Shown here: positions 16,870 to 23,344 of the stretch, in pieces
Numbering within the stretch: the first letter of the stretch is position 1
How the letters are laid out: the number at the start of each line of letters is the position of its first letter
Assembly (NCBI RefSeq): GCF_007197775.1
Contig: NZ_CP041638.1
Span: 1,860,001-1,924,000, forward strand
Direction of reading: 5' to 3'
Source: Thalassotalea sp. PS06
GTDB lineage: Bacteria > Pseudomonadota > Gammaproteobacteria > Enterobacterales > Alteromonadaceae
Length of the DNA stretch: 64,000 nucleotides
Program-made: the position numbers and the translations under genes
Notes under the pieces: generated by a model
What the model saw: only the letters and a program-made list of their open reading frames with translations
Databases searched by the model: none
Told to the model about the DNA's origin: nothing

Positions 16870-17298
16870 CTATGAATCCATGGCTTCGTTTGTATAGTAG
16901 GCAAAAAAGGCGAGCGCACTTAATGATAGATAAAGCAGAATAACAACCGAAATTGCTTTAAACAGCAGATGGGTTGAGTCAGCAAAGGTCTGATAGGTCA
17001 CTACCGTAAAAAGTGCAGACAATCCGGTATAGAGTATCGCTTTAGATAAGTTTGCATTTTTGATAAGAGGTTTGGCATTGCCTTCATATCTCTCATTGGT
17101 GTAGTAAGATGCGTAAGCAAGGGTGCTTAACGAAAAAAATATCGCCATCGCAATAAACAGGATTTGCATTACCAGCATTGCTGATGTCATTACTGAGTTT
17201 GCAGCGAGCAATACAAATAAAACGGCAACGGGTGCACAAACTAAAGCTCTAAATAAGTTCTCATTTTCAATAAGAACGTCATTGTTAACCTGCCCCAT
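16870..17298 (-). CDS. Small four-helix membrane protein, unknown function
   Basis: 142 residues, family not recognised. Four hydrophobic segments are visible: about 18-40 (ALVCAPVAVLFVLLAANS), 42-64 (AMLVMQILFIAMAIFFSLST), 86-106 and 112-135. The motifs YASYYTNERYE and FFAYYTNEAMDS after helices 2 and 4 are alike, which suggests an internal duplication of a two-helix unit. An ATG preceded by GGAAGAACC supports the start. It stands alone. Confidence 0.65.
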   Translation of the reverse strand: MGQVNNDVLIENENLFRALVCAPVAVLFVLLAANSVMTSAMLVMQILFIAMAIFFSLSTLAYASYYTNERYEGNAKPLIKNANLSKAILYTGLSALFTVVTYQTFADSTHLLFKAISVVILLYLSLSALAFFAYYTNEAMDS

Positions 17299-17531
17299 AG
17301 GTTCTTCCTTCTATTAATTAATTTTTTTTATCATTATTTTTCCGATAATACTGCTGAACTTATCGTTTATTATTTAACCATCGATTTGTTCAGATGAAAA
17401 CCAAAACCGCTGATTTTTATCTAAATATAAAATAAAGCTAGTGTTGAGTAGGCTTGAAGACGTATTTATAAATCTGCCAGTTACAGGAAATCAGTTAATG
17501 CTACGACGATGAATCAAAGGACGGTTCAGCA

Positions 17532-17696
17532 ATGAATATGGCTGCAATAAACAAGGATGTATTAGACAAAAGCAATGATGAATATGGCGGTTATAAACAC
17601 GGATGTTTTGTATGCCGCCACGCCATGGACGACGCTAAAAGCAAAAAACCCGCTGTTAAGCGGGTTTTTAAATATGGCGGTGAGATAGGGATTTGA
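17532..17696 (+). CDS. Possible 54-residue small protein reading through the hairpin repeat
   Basis: An open frame begins ATGAATATG with AAGGA 11 bp upstream and contains KHGCFVCRHAMDDAKSKK. It runs through the tRNA terminator and ends inside the tRNA-Ser 3' end. The same peptide frame stays open in the repeat array at 18.7-19.2 kb. The overlap with an antisense tRNA and the strong hairpin content make structural DNA or RNA the better explanation; kept at low confidence. Confidence 0.2.
   Translation: MNMAAINKDVLDKSNDEYGGYKHGCFVCRHAMDDAKSKKPAVKRVFKYGGEIGI
17592..17634. repeat. Single copy of the structured repeat next to tRNA-Ser
   Basis: ATGGCGG...ATAAACACGGATGTTTTGTATGCCGCC can pair ATGGCGG-type with CCGCCA-type arms around an inner AAACA/TGTTT stem. 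It matches the units of the array at 18.7-19.2 kb and, like them, is followed by an AAAAAACCCGC hairpin. Confidence 0.6.
17643..17667 (-). terminator. Terminator of tRNA-Ser
   Basis: On the minus strand AACCCGCT-TAAC-AGCGGGTT followed by TTTTT, directly after the tRNA-Ser 3' CCA. Confidence 0.85.
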
Positions 17697-17765
17697 ACCC
17701 TAGAGGCGCTATTAACGCCTGCCGGTTTTCAAGACCGGTGCTTTCGACCACTCAGCCATCTCACC
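17675..17765 (-). tRNA. tRNA-Ser(TGA)
   Basis: 91 nt including an encoded CCA. Acceptor GGTGAGA pairs with TCTCACC; the anticodon loop is CTTGAAA (anticodon TGA) within CCGGT/ACCGG. The long class II variable arm has stem GGCG...CGCC, and the T arm holds GGTTCAAATCC. The variable arm differs from that of the second tRNA-Ser(TGA) at 40352. The 5' flank TGAAGTGGTGCGAATATTA recurs beside the tRNA fragment at 40536. Confidence 0.97.
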
Positions 17766-17923
17766 TGAAGTGGTGCGAATATTAATGGCTGCTTTGAGCA
17801 ATGTAAAGGGCTACAACGAAAAATCTTTAAAAAAAATGGCATTTTGGGTTCGTTTGATTAATCGTTATACAAACTCTGGGCTTACCCCTGCAATTTTAAC
17901 GTATTTAAGGTTCTATATACGAC

Positions 17924-18661
17924 ATGGATAATGACCAATCTTACATGCAAGACTTTATGAAAGTCTTTTCAACACTCGAACGATGGGGCCCAGGCAAAGA
18001 AGAGGAATCTATGTTGGCGTTAGCTCACCTTGCGAAAACGCCTGAAAAGATCCTCGAAATTGGTTGCGGAAAAGGATTGACGACGATTGCCCTGGCCAAT
18101 GCTACGGATGCCATGATAGTAGCCTCCGATAACGAAACCGGTGCATTACAGTCACTAGACAGTATGTTGCAGCAAACCGGCCTGAAACATCGCGTAGAAA
18201 CGGTTTGCGCAAGCATGAAAGAACTGCCCTTCCCTGAAGAATCTTTTGACACTATTTGGGCAGAAGGATGTGCCTATATAATGGGTTTTACAAATGCTCT
18301 GTCTGCATGGAAAAAGTTTCTTACCCCTAGTGGGGTATTAGTCGTTAGCGATTTAGTTTGGTTTTCAGATGATCCGGGAACAACAAGTAAATCTTTCTTT
18401 TCAGGTGAGTACCCAGATATGACAACGCTTGAGAACAGACTTGAGCAAATTAAGAGTTCGGGTTATCGGGTGCGACACCATTATTCTCTTAGTGAACAAG
18501 CATGGAAAAATTATTACCAGCCATTAAAAGAAAGAGCATTACAGCTACAATCGTCCATGCCAGACTCTAGGGCGATCTCCGATATCCTCAATGAAGTGTC
18601 TCTTTACGAACACTACCTGGGCGACTTTGGTTACCAAGTGTTCGTGTTAGAAAAACATTGA
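17924..18661 (+). CDS. Class I SAM-dependent methyltransferase
   Basis: 245 residues. Motif I is KILEIGCGKGLTTIALA near residues 42-58, then IVASDNE (strand 2 acid), VETVCASMKELPFPEESFD (motif II/III region) and FDTIWAEGCAYIMG. The layout is that of the Methyltransf_11/25 small-molecule enzymes; the substrate is unknown. It lies between tRNA-Ser and the repeat array, alone on the plus strand. The frame after its stop stays open through the repeat units without a start codon. Confidence 0.8.
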   Translation: MDNDQSYMQDFMKVFSTLERWGPGKEEESMLALAHLAKTPEKILEIGCGKGLTTIALANATDAMIVASDNETGALQSLDSMLQQTGLKHRVETVCASMKELPFPEESFDTIWAEGCAYIMGFTNALSAWKKFLTPSGVLVVSDLVWFSDDPGTTSKSFFSGEYPDMTTLENRLEQIKSSGYRVRHHYSLSEQAWKNYYQPLKERALQLQSSMPDSRAISDILNEVSLYEHYLGDFGYQVFVLEKH

Positions 18662-18952
18662 TGGCGCGAAAAAAACACAAGCGGTTATAAACAGGGAAGT
18701 TTTGTATGTCATCATTCCAGGGATGGTTTAAATGATGACGATAAACAGGGAAGTTTTGTATGTCATCATTCCAGGGATGGTTTAAATGATGACGATAAAC
18801 AGGGAAGTTTTGTATGTTATCATTCCAGGGATGGTTTAAATGATGACGATAAACAGGGAAGTTTTGTATGTCATCATTCCAGGGATGGTTTAAATGATGA
18901 CGATAAACAGGGAAGTTTTGTATGCCGCCATGCCATGGATGGCGCTAAAAGC

Positions 18953-18979
18953 AAAAAAACCGCTAGTATAGCGGGTTTT
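18953..18979 (-). terminator. Terminator-like hairpin inside the repeat array
   Basis: AAAAAAACCGCTAGTATAGCGGGTTTT resembles the tRNA-Ser terminators on either side, but no tRNA follows it. It is probably a relic of duplication of a terminator-plus-repeat block. Confidence 0.6.
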
Positions 18980-19151
18980 CTAATATGGCGGTTATAAACA
19001 CGGATGTTTTGTATGTCATCATTCCAAGGATGGTTTAAATGATGACGATAAACACGGATGTTTTGTATGTCATCATTCCAAGGATGGTTTAAATGATGAC
19101 GATAAACAGGGAAGTTTTGTATGCCGCCATGCCATGGATGGCGCTAAAAGC

Positions 19152-19177
19152 AAAAAACCCGCTAATTTAGCGGGCTT
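19152..19177 (-). terminator. Orphaned terminator of the split tRNA-Ser
   Basis: AAAAAACCCGCTAATTTAGCGGGCTTT lies 8 bp beyond the 3' CCA of the displaced tRNA-Ser fragment, just as the terminator at 17643 follows the intact gene. It would terminate tRNA-Ser again if the island excised. Confidence 0.75.
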
Positions 19178-19183
19178 TCAAAA

Positions 19184-19245
19184 GTGGCGGTGAGATAGGG
19201 ATTTGAACCCTAGATACGCTACAAACGTATGCCGGTTTTCAAGAC
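19184..19245 (-). repeat. attL: displaced 3' part of tRNA-Ser(TGA)
   Basis: 62 bp identical to 40351-40412: CCA end, T arm, variable arm and anticodon loop of tRNA-Ser(TGA), ending GGTTTTCAAGAC. Beyond this point the sequence departs from the tRNA. It is the original chromosomal 3' end left behind when the island entered and supplied its own copy. Confidence 0.92.
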
Positions 19246-19285
19246 AGAAGCTAACTCCAATTATATCAAAAGGTTAATGACAATA

Positions 19286-19350
19286 TTTCACAATAAGAGT
19301 ATTAACTAACTTATTGATATATATACACGGTAACATTTTATATTGTGAAA
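19286..19350. promoter_or_regulatory. Pair of putative integrase arm sites, left end
   Basis: TTTCACAATA at 19286-19295 and its complement TATTGTGAAA at 19341-19350, 40-105 bp inside attL. The same decamer recurs at the right end of the island, as expected for arm-type sites of a lambda-like integrase. Confidence 0.5.
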
Positions 19351-19373
19351 GATTTTACGATATTTCTGATGAT

Positions 19374-19403
19374 ATACTCAGGGGTTGACCTGAGTATTTT
19401 TTT
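19374..19403 (+). terminator. Strong rho-independent terminator near the island left end
   Basis: ATACTCAGG-GGTTGA-CCTGAGTAT followed by seven T on the plus strand. No protein gene precedes it within the island, so it would end a short untranslated transcript or block read-through from the chromosome. Confidence 0.75.
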
Positions 19404-19679
19404 AAATTAACACTGGCGCCAGCAAATTGTACCAATATTTTAAATTTAGATGGTATTCGGAGTTATTACTCGAAGCAGTTAAAAATGGTCCTTCATCGTC
19501 CGGGGGGTTGATGGCCAAAATTAGGTCTCATTTTTCAAAGAAATTAAAGAAAAGATGACTAGTAATATGGCTAAGCTTTACTTTGCTATGCGTGCCCTAC
19601 AATATTACTACAATTAAAGTCAATTGGACTTACGATGGAGTTTTAAGATAACAACGTGAATTTCAAGCTGTCCATACGT
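19404..19679. other. Gene-free left region of the island
   Basis: AT-rich DNA. A 15-codon frame, MAKIRSHFSKKLKKR, starting near 19511 resembles the beginning of a transposase helper frame but stops at once. The paired words AGTAATAT and ATATTACT around 19560-19612 could form a weak hairpin. Probably insertion-sequence debris; nothing else is supported. Confidence 0.3.
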
Positions 19680-19734
19680 GTAGTAGCTCAGACCTGATCT
19701 GACAGTTACCCCATTTTTAGACAAGGTATCTGTC
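19680..19734. repeat. Direct repeat, left copy, flanking the helicase module
   Basis: GTAGTAGCTCAGACCTGATC... through GGTATCTGTC. It matches 22718-22771 with a single one-base indel (CCCC against CCC). The two copies bracket the XRE-nuclease, small protein and helicase genes. Confidence 0.85.
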
Positions 19735-19758
19735 GGCTGGCTGCTGAGCTAATACAGT

Positions 19759-20442
19759 TTAAATAATATCTTTAAGTTGTTTAAGAAGATTTTGTCCATT
19801 ATTGTCTTTCTTTACAGCCCTCAAAAACAAACAAGTATCCTGGCTATGTTTTGCATGCAGTTCTCCAACATGTTTATTTTCTGTGGAATCATCATTAGCT
19901 TCGTCAGTTTTTTCTTTACATTCAATTACTAAGATTCGACCGTCATGTAGTTCAGCGATAAAGTCAGGGTAAATATTACTATTGCCTAAAGTTAAGCTAA
20001 ACGAGGTTTCATCTCTTCTAGGTAAGTTTCTAACCCATCGCTTTACTTCGGGCATTGAATCAAGCGTTTGTGCACAGTCAAATTCTTCACTGTTTGATTT
20101 CATATCCTCTATCCTAGGATAATAGTATTTTGAGAAGCTATATTGCCCTTGATAATTAGGTTGTATTGCAGGGTAGTTATCTGCATTGAATTCGAGGCTA
20201 GTCAAAACATCTTCTTCAAATTCTATTTCTCGTAAGCGCGGTAAAAGCTCATGAGGATCACAGCCTAACTCTCCACATATCTTATAAAGCGTTTCTAACG
20301 TAATGTTAGTTTTTCCCCGTTCTATTTTCCCATAATAGGCTCGCGCTATTTCAACTCTTCTAGCAAAGTTCTCCTGCGATATTCTTAGACTCTCTCTTAC
20401 CTTTCTAATTCTAGACCCAACGACTTTTGCTAATTGATTCAT
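19759..20442 (-). CDS. XRE-family regulator fused to a type III Res-like PD-(D/E)xK nuclease domain
   Basis: 227 residues. Residues 7-72 are a helix-turn-helix of the XRE type (ISQENFARRVEIARAYYGKI, ERGKTNITLETLYKICGELG). Residues 115-227 match the C-terminal endonuclease region of type III restriction Res subunits: ECAxxLDSxPEVKxWVRNL is seen as DCAQTLDSMPEVKRWVRNL, followed by YPDFIAEL (D160), ILVIECKEK (E174, K176) and HVGELHAKHS. So the catalytic PD...ExK triad is intact. It is divergent from the small protein and helicase genes, with a 14-bp palindrome between. Inference: a self-regulating nuclease subunit that pairs with the separate helicase. Confidence 0.8.
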   Translation of the reverse strand: MNQLAKVVGSRIRKVRESLRISQENFARRVEIARAYYGKIERGKTNITLETLYKICGELGCDPHELLPRLREIEFEEDVLTSLEFNADNYPAIQPNYQGQYSFSKYYYPRIEDMKSNSEEFDCAQTLDSMPEVKRWVRNLPRRDETSFSLTLGNSNIYPDFIAELHDGRILVIECKEKTDEANDDSTENKHVGELHAKHSQDTCLFLRAVKKDNNGQNLLKQLKDII

Positions 20443-20480
20443 AAAGTTAGTCCGCTAGTTACAAAATAGACATATTTGCA

Positions 20481-20511
20481 TATTGAGCTCAATAAGTACA
20501 CGTCTTATAAT
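20481..20511 (+). promoter_or_regulatory. Promoter with overlapping palindromic operator
   Basis: TTGAGC (20483-20488), 17-bp spacer and TATAAT (20506-20511) form a near-consensus sigma-70 promoter driving the small protein and helicase. A perfect palindrome TATTGAGCTCAATA (20481-20494) covers the -35 box. It lies between divergent genes, one encoding an XRE regulator, so repression by that protein is the natural reading. Confidence 0.7.
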
Positions 20512-20546
20512 GCTCACCTGTGATTTTTTGTATGGGAAAGTTGTAT

Positions 20547-21059
20547 ATGAAGTTAGATCCCTTCGTCGCTGAAATACTCTTGATGGAAAACATAGACCAT
20601 TTCACAACGAGCGACATTCGAACCGGCTATATCTTGCTGAAAAAAGACAATACTCTGGATTCAGCATCAACGAGACGTTTTATTTACAGCGAGTTACTCA
20701 AACTCGTTAAAAAAGGGTGGCTTAAGAAGGTCATCTCTAAGAAGAAAGAGTTAACGAGCTTTATTAAAACGGATTTGATTGACTTTACTGTTTTACGAGA
20801 AATTTCGAATAAAAAGGTTGTGAGTAGTGAAAACGTTAGCGCTTCGAAGCTTGACGCGTTAAAAAAACGATTAACGGCATGCAAAAATGATTTTCTCATT
20901 TGTGTGGGGGAATATGAGGCGTATGAGGAGATTTCTGCAGAGATGCCTGAATTTAATTCAGACATTCAGAGTGAATATAACCTTCTATGCGAGCGCCAAA
21001 CAAAGCTGCTTGGAAAAATAAAACGCTTTGAGATATTTATCAATCAACACAAAACATAG
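20547..21059 (+). CDS. Small protein between the XRE-nuclease and helicase, unknown function
   Basis: 170 residues, not recognised. The N-terminal 75 residues look like a winged-helix fold (AEILLMENIDHFTTSDIRTGYILL, RRFIYSELLKLVKKGWLKKV). The C-terminal part (95-170) is a charged amphipathic helix pair, probably coiled coil. ATG 20547 is chosen because GGGAAAG precedes it by 6 bp; GTG 20520 and ATG 20532 are in frame but lie at or next to the predicted transcription start. Stop is 9 bp before the helicase start, so the two are one transcript. Confidence 0.72.
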   Translation: MKLDPFVAEILLMENIDHFTTSDIRTGYILLKKDNTLDSASTRRFIYSELLKLVKKGWLKKVISKKKELTSFIKTDLIDFTVLREISNKKVVSSENVSASKLDALKKRLTACKNDFLICVGEYEAYEEISAEMPEFNSDIQSEYNLLCERQTKLLGKIKRFEIFINQHKT

Positions 21060-21068
21060 GTAATGTAA

Positions 21069-22451
21069 ATGAAATTAAGAACCTGGCAGGCTGACTTTAT
21101 CCAGTCTGCTTTAATGAAATACTCAAATGGGCAAAAGCACTTTTTGTGTCTTGCTACACCAGGAGCCGGCAAAACGCATGCAAGTTCTGTCTTAACGCAA
21201 CAGCTATTTGAAAAACAAATGATCGATTTAGTCGTCTGCTTTTCACCGTCAAGTATAGTAGCCCATGATTTTTGTATTTCTCTTGAGACTTTAACTGGAG
21301 AAAGGTTTGACGGTAAGTTAGGAGCCAAAGGCCGCTCAATGACGTATCAATCTATGGGATACCTAGACGACGATTTTTGGCATCTGTTTATAAATTATCG
21401 CATTTTTGTGATTTTTGATGAAATTCACCATTGCTCCGGTGAAGATCTGGATGCATGTAATGTATGGGGAAAACACATCATAGAATACATATGTGAACAT
21501 GCTAGTTTTACGCTTTCCCTAACAGGTACTCCTTGGCGTTCGGACGAAACACCGATTGCGCTAGCTGAATATGACGAATCAGGTAAAGCTCTATGTGATT
21601 TTGTATATGGACTATCTGATGCGATTATCGATGGCGTATGCCGTATTCCACAAATCGTGGTTTTAGACAACGATAACATCGAGGTAACTAAAAAAGGTAA
21701 GAAAAAAGAATATGAAAGCTTGAAGCCGGTGATTAGTTCTAAAGTGCTGTCTTACTCAAGGTTTATTAAGAATGATGAGATCATTCATGAACTTTTGTCG
21801 CTTGCTGTTGAAAAGCTAGATTGCATTCGAAAGATTAATCCTGACGCAGGAGGCTTGATTGTTGCCGCTTCGGTTGAGCACGCCCATCAAATTGCGGATT
21901 TACTGTATGAACGCTTTTTTGAACCTAGTATTGTTGTCACATATGAAGAAGATAAGCCGTCCGAGATAATACGCCAGTATCGGTATGGTAGCGGTAAGTG
22001 GATAATTAGCGTTGGAATGATCAGTGAGGGAACCAATATCCCCAGGCTCCAAATATGTTGCCATCTTAGTAAAATTAAAACTGAATTGTATTTTCGACAA
22101 ATTTTAGGACGCATTCTTCGCATGACTAGCTCTCCTAATCAAGACGCTTTCCTTTTTATGCTGAATGATCCTGTATTAGTTGAGTATGCTGAACGAATTG
22201 CTGAAGATATCCCTGATCAATCTAACGTTGTAGTTTTTGAGGGAAGTACACATGGAGGTTCGGAGGCAGACGATGAAAACGAAAGCAAGAAGAAGAAAAG
22301 AAACAACCCGCCACCGGAGATCACACTCACGGTCGCTAGCTCATTTAACATTTTGTCATTAGTCGATAACTCTGCTCTGCGATATGGCTACGACAATTCG
22401 GTAAACATATTTGGGCGATTCAAAGAGGAATTTCTCGATATTGGCTTGTAG
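21069..22451 (+). CDS. SF2 DEAD/DEAH-box helicase (restriction-type)
   Basis: 460 residues, both RecA-like domains present. Motif I TPGAGKT (30-36), motif II DEIH (117-120), motif III SLTGTPWR (150-157), motif V VGMISEGTNIP (315-325) and motif VI QILGRILR (344-351). The shape is that of the translocase part of restriction enzymes (Res/HsdR/UvrB-like) without a nuclease. A basic linker KKKKRNNPPP precedes a short C-terminal tail. AGGTAATGTAAATG gives an acceptable ribosome site. With the divergent Res-like nuclease it could form a split restriction-type complex; no methylase is encoded nearby. Confidence 0.85.
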   Translation: MKLRTWQADFIQSALMKYSNGQKHFLCLATPGAGKTHASSVLTQQLFEKQMIDLVVCFSPSSIVAHDFCISLETLTGERFDGKLGAKGRSMTYQSMGYLDDDFWHLFINYRIFVIFDEIHHCSGEDLDACNVWGKHIIEYICEHASFTLSLTGTPWRSDETPIALAEYDESGKALCDFVYGLSDAIIDGVCRIPQIVVLDNDNIEVTKKGKKKEYESLKPVISSKVLSYSRFIKNDEIIHELLSLAVEKLDCIRKINPDAGGLIVAASVEHAHQIADLLYERFFEPSIVVTYEEDKPSEIIRQYRYGSGKWIISVGMISEGTNIPRLQICCHLSKIKTELYFRQILGRILRMTSSPNQDAFLFMLNDPVLVEYAERIAEDIPDQSNVVVFEGSTHGGSEADDENESKKKKRNNPPPEITLTVASSFNILSLVDNSALRYGYDNSVNIFGRFKEEFLDIGL

Positions 22452-22565
22452 TTATAATGGATTAAGTTCTTGTTCATCAGACACTGTGTATACTACGCAT
22501 GCATAATGGAATTTAAGCAACTTTAGTTTGCCTCAGCTCGACCCTAAATCGAAAGATGCCTCATT

Positions 22566-22771
22566 AAAAATCGGGTAACTATCAAATAAGGTCTGAGCTG
22601 AATCAAATCAAACGTTGCAATTCTAAATTTGACAAGGTGGGGAATTGATTGCGTTTCGCGGGTTTGAGATTCAGAAGCACCAAGACACTTAGCTGAATCT
22701 TTTCACATAACTCATATGTAGTAGCTCAGACCTGATCTGACAGTTACCCATTTTTAGACAAGGTATCTGTC
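22566..22771. mobile_element. Insertion-sequence-like remnant with inverted ends
   Basis: AAAAATCGGGTAACTATCAA...GGTCTGAGCT near 22568-22602 is a diverged inverted copy of the repeat at 22718-22771 (AGCTCAGACC...GTTACCCATTTTT). The two would be the ends of an element of about 206 bp, with no transposase inside. The rest of 22452-22878 shows nothing I can name. Confidence 0.45.
22718..22771. repeat. Direct repeat, right copy, flanking the helicase module
   Basis: 54 bp, the partner of 19680-19734. Both copies read in the same direction, so recombination between them would remove the three-gene module. Confidence 0.85.
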
Positions 22772-22878
22772 AGTTTAGATTTGAGCTCCCTACTCTCCCT
22801 TGTGAGCATGTTCAGGATACTTGAAGTACACAGATAAATTAGCTCACTTATTGCGCCAGAAGCAAATCACAATTAATA

Positions 22879-23253
22879 CTAAAAGCGCTGTTTAATATCA
22901 ATAGCTATAGCTTTCCAGCCCCAGCTTGATCTTTTATTGTTGTAATTTAAGACGGCTTTTCCCGAAACAGTATCGCCGTCTTTCACCTCATACTTTTCAA
23001 TTAATTTTCGGTCAATAAAAATGTCCGCAGAAGTGAAGCCAAGCCCATTAGAAATACGAACTTCACCACTAAATTCCTTTAAAACATTAGTATTCGGCTG
23101 TTGATCAGATTTCTTAATAGTTAACGCTTGATATTTACTACCATGTTTAGTCTTGGACTTTGAAAGCTTCGCGTTAATTGAATCACCAATACTTAATCGC
23201 CCCGGTGTTTTTGAAAATGGAATGACGGTGTCGACACCTCTATCAAAAATCAC
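22879..23253 (-). pseudogene. Fragment of an OB-fold/cold-shock-like protein
   Basis: 124 residues from a GTG. The open frame continues upstream as VGIVDHVNSAKKLVHV, with the typical start of an OB-fold, to a TAG about 23318 without an ATG. A second OB-like unit follows (EFSGEVRISNGLGFTSADIFI, DGDTVSGKAVL). The N-terminus therefore looks cut off at the terminator of the DUF2130 gene. It may be the C-terminal remnant of a larger protein, or translated from a rare start. Confidence 0.45.
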
Positions 23254-23302
23254 ATGGACTAGTTTTTTGGCTGAGTTTACATGATCTACTATTCCAACAA
23301 AT

Positions 23303-23329
23303 GAGACCTCCAGCTACATTGAAGGTCTC
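23303..23329 (-). terminator. Hairpin after the DUF2130 gene
   Basis: GAGACCT and AGGTCTC are 7-bp complementary arms with a 13-base loop, 16 bp past the DUF2130 stop. T-rich but without a clean T-run; moderate support as a terminator. Confidence 0.55.
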
Positions 23330-23344
23330 CCCCAATTCCCCTAG

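Larger units (their letters stand above)
18681..19180. repeat. Array of eight structured repeats, period 54 bp
   Basis: The word ATAAACA[G/C]GGA[A/T]GTTTTGTATG starts at 18687, 18741, 18795, 18849, 18903, 18994, 19048 and 19102. Spacing is 54 bp except one 91-bp step that contains an extra terminator-like hairpin. Each unit can pair the flanks of this word: TGATGAC with GTCATCA in one type and TGGCGG with CCGCCA in the other, a compensatory change. A second hairpin follows (TCATCATT/AATGATGA or CGCCAT/ATGGCG). There are no unique spacers, so it is not CRISPR. The array abuts the displaced tRNA-Ser end that marks the island. Confidence 0.85.

Noticed and set aside
18661..18960. Extension of the methyltransferase through the repeats
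   Set aside because: The frame is open after its stop, but there is no start codon and the stop is unambiguous; the full protein has normal length.
18681..19180. CRISPR array
   Set aside because: The 54-bp units repeat over their full length with no unique spacers, and no cas genes are nearby.
18681..19180. Integron attC cassette array
   Set aside because: Hairpins are present, but the conserved GTTRRRY-type core and cassette genes are absent, and there is no integron integrase.
20520..20546. GTG or first ATG as start of the 170-residue protein
   Set aside because: Both lie at or within a few bases of the expected transcription start, whereas ATG 20547 has GGGAAAG at the right distance.
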